This document shows positions 6,666 through 7,611 of a DNA stretch of 7,611 nt, piece after piece. The stretch is from a bacterium (GTDB taxonomy: Bacteria; Ratteibacteria; UBA8468; B48-G9; JAFGKM01). The stretch's first letter is position 1; every line of letters starts with the position of its first letter. The stretch spans positions 1 to 7,611 of the forward strand of contig JAGGVW010000165.1 in the NCBI GenBank assembly GCA_021157805.1. The letters run 5' to 3'. The position numbers were made by a program, and so were the translations under genes. The notes beneath the pieces were generated by a model. It was not told the DNA's origin. It made no database searches and was given only the letters and a program-made list of their open reading frames with translations.

Positions 6666-7611
6666 ATGGAATATTCAATAAAAAACATTAAACTTGCTGG
6701 TGATGGAGAAAAAAAAGTTGAATGGGCTCTTAACGAAATGAAAGTCCTCTCCCTTCTGAGAAATGAATATTCAAAGAAAAAAGTTTTTAAAGGAATAAAG
6801 ATTGGTTGTTGCTTACATATAACTTCAGAAACTGCAAACCTTGTGATAAATTTCAAAAAAGCAGGAGCAACTGTTTATCTATGTGCTTCCAATCCATTGA
6901 GTACACAGGATGATGTTGCTGCTTATCTTGTAAAAAAAGAAAATATTTCTGTTTTTGGGAAAAAAGAAGAAACAGAAAAAGAGTATTATGAAAATATAAA
7001 GAAAGTTATGGAGAAAAATCTTAATCTTGTTGTTGACGATGGTGGTGACCTTATTGCTGCTCTTCATAAAAATCCTGCCTACGCAAAGAATGTTATTGGA
7101 GCAACAGAAGAAACAACAACCGGCGTTATAAGGTTAAAAAATATGGCGAAAAAACATCTTCTAAAATTTCCTGTAATTGCTGTAAATGATGCTAAAACAA
7201 AGCAGTTTTTTGACAATAGATATGGAACAGGACAATCCACGATAGATGGATTGTTAAGAAGTACAAACATTTTAATTGCCGGAAAAATTGCAGTTGTTTG
7301 TGGTTATGGTTGGTGTGGAAGAGGTATAGCAAAACGATTCAAAGGAATGGGTGCAAAAGTTATTGTCTGTGAAGTTGACCCATTGAAGGCACTTGAAGCA
7401 ACAATGGATGGTTTCACTGTTATGCCAGTTTCAAAAGCAGCAAAAATCGGTGATATTTTTATAACGGCAACAGGAGATAAGTCGGTAATCACTATGAAAG
7501 AAATAAATAAAATGAAAGATGGAGCAATTCTTGGAAACTCTGGACATTTTAATGTAGAAATAAATGTAAAAGAATTAGAAAAGAATGCAAAAAAGACGAG
7601 AGTGAGAGAAC
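6666..7611 (+). CDS. ahcY: S-adenosylhomocysteinase, short archaeal/Thermotoga-like type (3' end outside window)
   Basis: Hydrolyses S-adenosylhomocysteine, the by-product of SAM-dependent methylation, to adenosine and homocysteine using bound NAD. 315 residues are visible from the ATG at 6666; the frame is open at the window end, and some 90-100 residues are probably missing. Seen: GCCLHITSETANL (H51 aligns with the catalytic His of human AHCY), SNPLSTQDDVAAYL (76-89), VVDDGGDL (D125), GATEETTTGV (146-155), NDAKTKQFFDNRYGTGQST (K179 and D183 align with the catalytic Lys and Asp), the NAD-binding GYGWCGRGIA (213-222), and GNSGHFNVEI (290-299). Wording such as NPLSTQDDVAA and RYGTGQS, with Thr where classic enzymes have Cys195, is that of archaeal and Thermotoga enzymes. 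The region between the substrate and NAD domains also lacks the extra insert of many bacterial AhcY. Its ATG abuts the metK stop; AAGGAAA at 6654-6660 is the ribosome binding site. Confidence 0.95.
   Translation, partial: MEYSIKNIKLAGDGEKKVEWALNEMKVLSLLRNEYSKKKVFKGIKIGCCLHITSETANLVINFKKAGATVYLCASNPLSTQDDVAAYLVKKENISVFGKKEETEKEYYENIKKVMEKNLNLVVDDGGDLIAALHKNPAYAKNVIGATEETTTGVIRLKNMAKKHLLKFPVIAVNDAKTKQFFDNRYGTGQSTIDGLLRSTNILIAGKIAVVCGYGWCGRGIAKRFKGMGAKVIVCEVDPLKALEATMDGFTVMPVSKAAKIGDIFITATGDKSVITMKEINKMKDGAILGNSGHFNVEINVKELEKNAKKTRVRE

Noticed and set aside
1..7611. CRISPR array, transposon ends, tandem repeats or tRNA
   Set aside because: No regularly spaced repeats, terminal inverted repeats or cloverleaf-like segments were noticed, and nearly every base is in a well-supported gene.

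Overview
This is an AT-rich, gap-free stretch of bacterial chromosome with nine protein genes, all on the + strand. The first (KdsC-type phosphatase) is cut by the left edge and the last (S-adenosylhomocysteinase) by the right edge. No intergenic gap exceeds about 46 bases. Several genes overlap or abut stop-to-start, and nearly all have purine-rich Shine-Dalgarno sequences, so most or all of it probably forms one operon or a tight series of operons. I see no tRNA, rRNA, CRISPR array, insertion sequence, prophage gene, convincing promoter or strong terminator.

Layout. Bases 1-980 carry outer-envelope genes: the C-terminal part of a 3-deoxy-manno-octulosonate-8-phosphate phosphatase (KdsC) and a small lipoprotein resembling LptC of the lipopolysaccharide export machine. 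Bases 955-1944 encode a secreted SpoIID/LytB-domain protein, probably a peptidoglycan lytic enzyme. Bases 1941-2741 hold a short ribosome hibernation factor (HPF/RaiA) and a PtsN-like fructose-type PTS IIA protein. Bases 2788-5523 hold PTS Enzyme I and a bifunctional phosphoglucose/phosphomannose isomerase. Bases 5526-7611 hold methionine adenosyltransferase (MetK, TTG start) and the start of an AhcY of the short archaeal/Thermotoga-like type, two consecutive parts of the S-adenosylmethionine cycle.

Organism. KdsC and the LptC-like lipoprotein point to a diderm (Gram-negative) bacterium that makes Kdo-containing lipopolysaccharide. The SpoIID protein, the single-chain PGI/PMI and the short-type AhcY are unlike a typical proteobacterium and fit a deep-branching or candidate phylum; an Omnitrophota/Ratteibacteria-like lineage is my guess, by inference only. 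The order kdsC-lptC-(spoIID)-hpf-ptsN recalls the proteobacterial kdsC-lptC-lptA-lptB-rpoN-hpf-ptsN cluster with lptA, lptB and rpoN absent and spoIID in their place.

How the genes fit together. The left half concerns the envelope (Kdo synthesis, LPS transport, peptidoglycan cleavage). The middle is a phosphorelay (Enzyme I to a PtsN-like IIA) beside a stationary-phase ribosome factor. HPr, the expected carrier between Enzyme I and IIA, is not in the window, nor is any IIB or IIC permease. The right half is central metabolism. I found no clearly new system; the points of interest are gene order, a missing partner and family variants.
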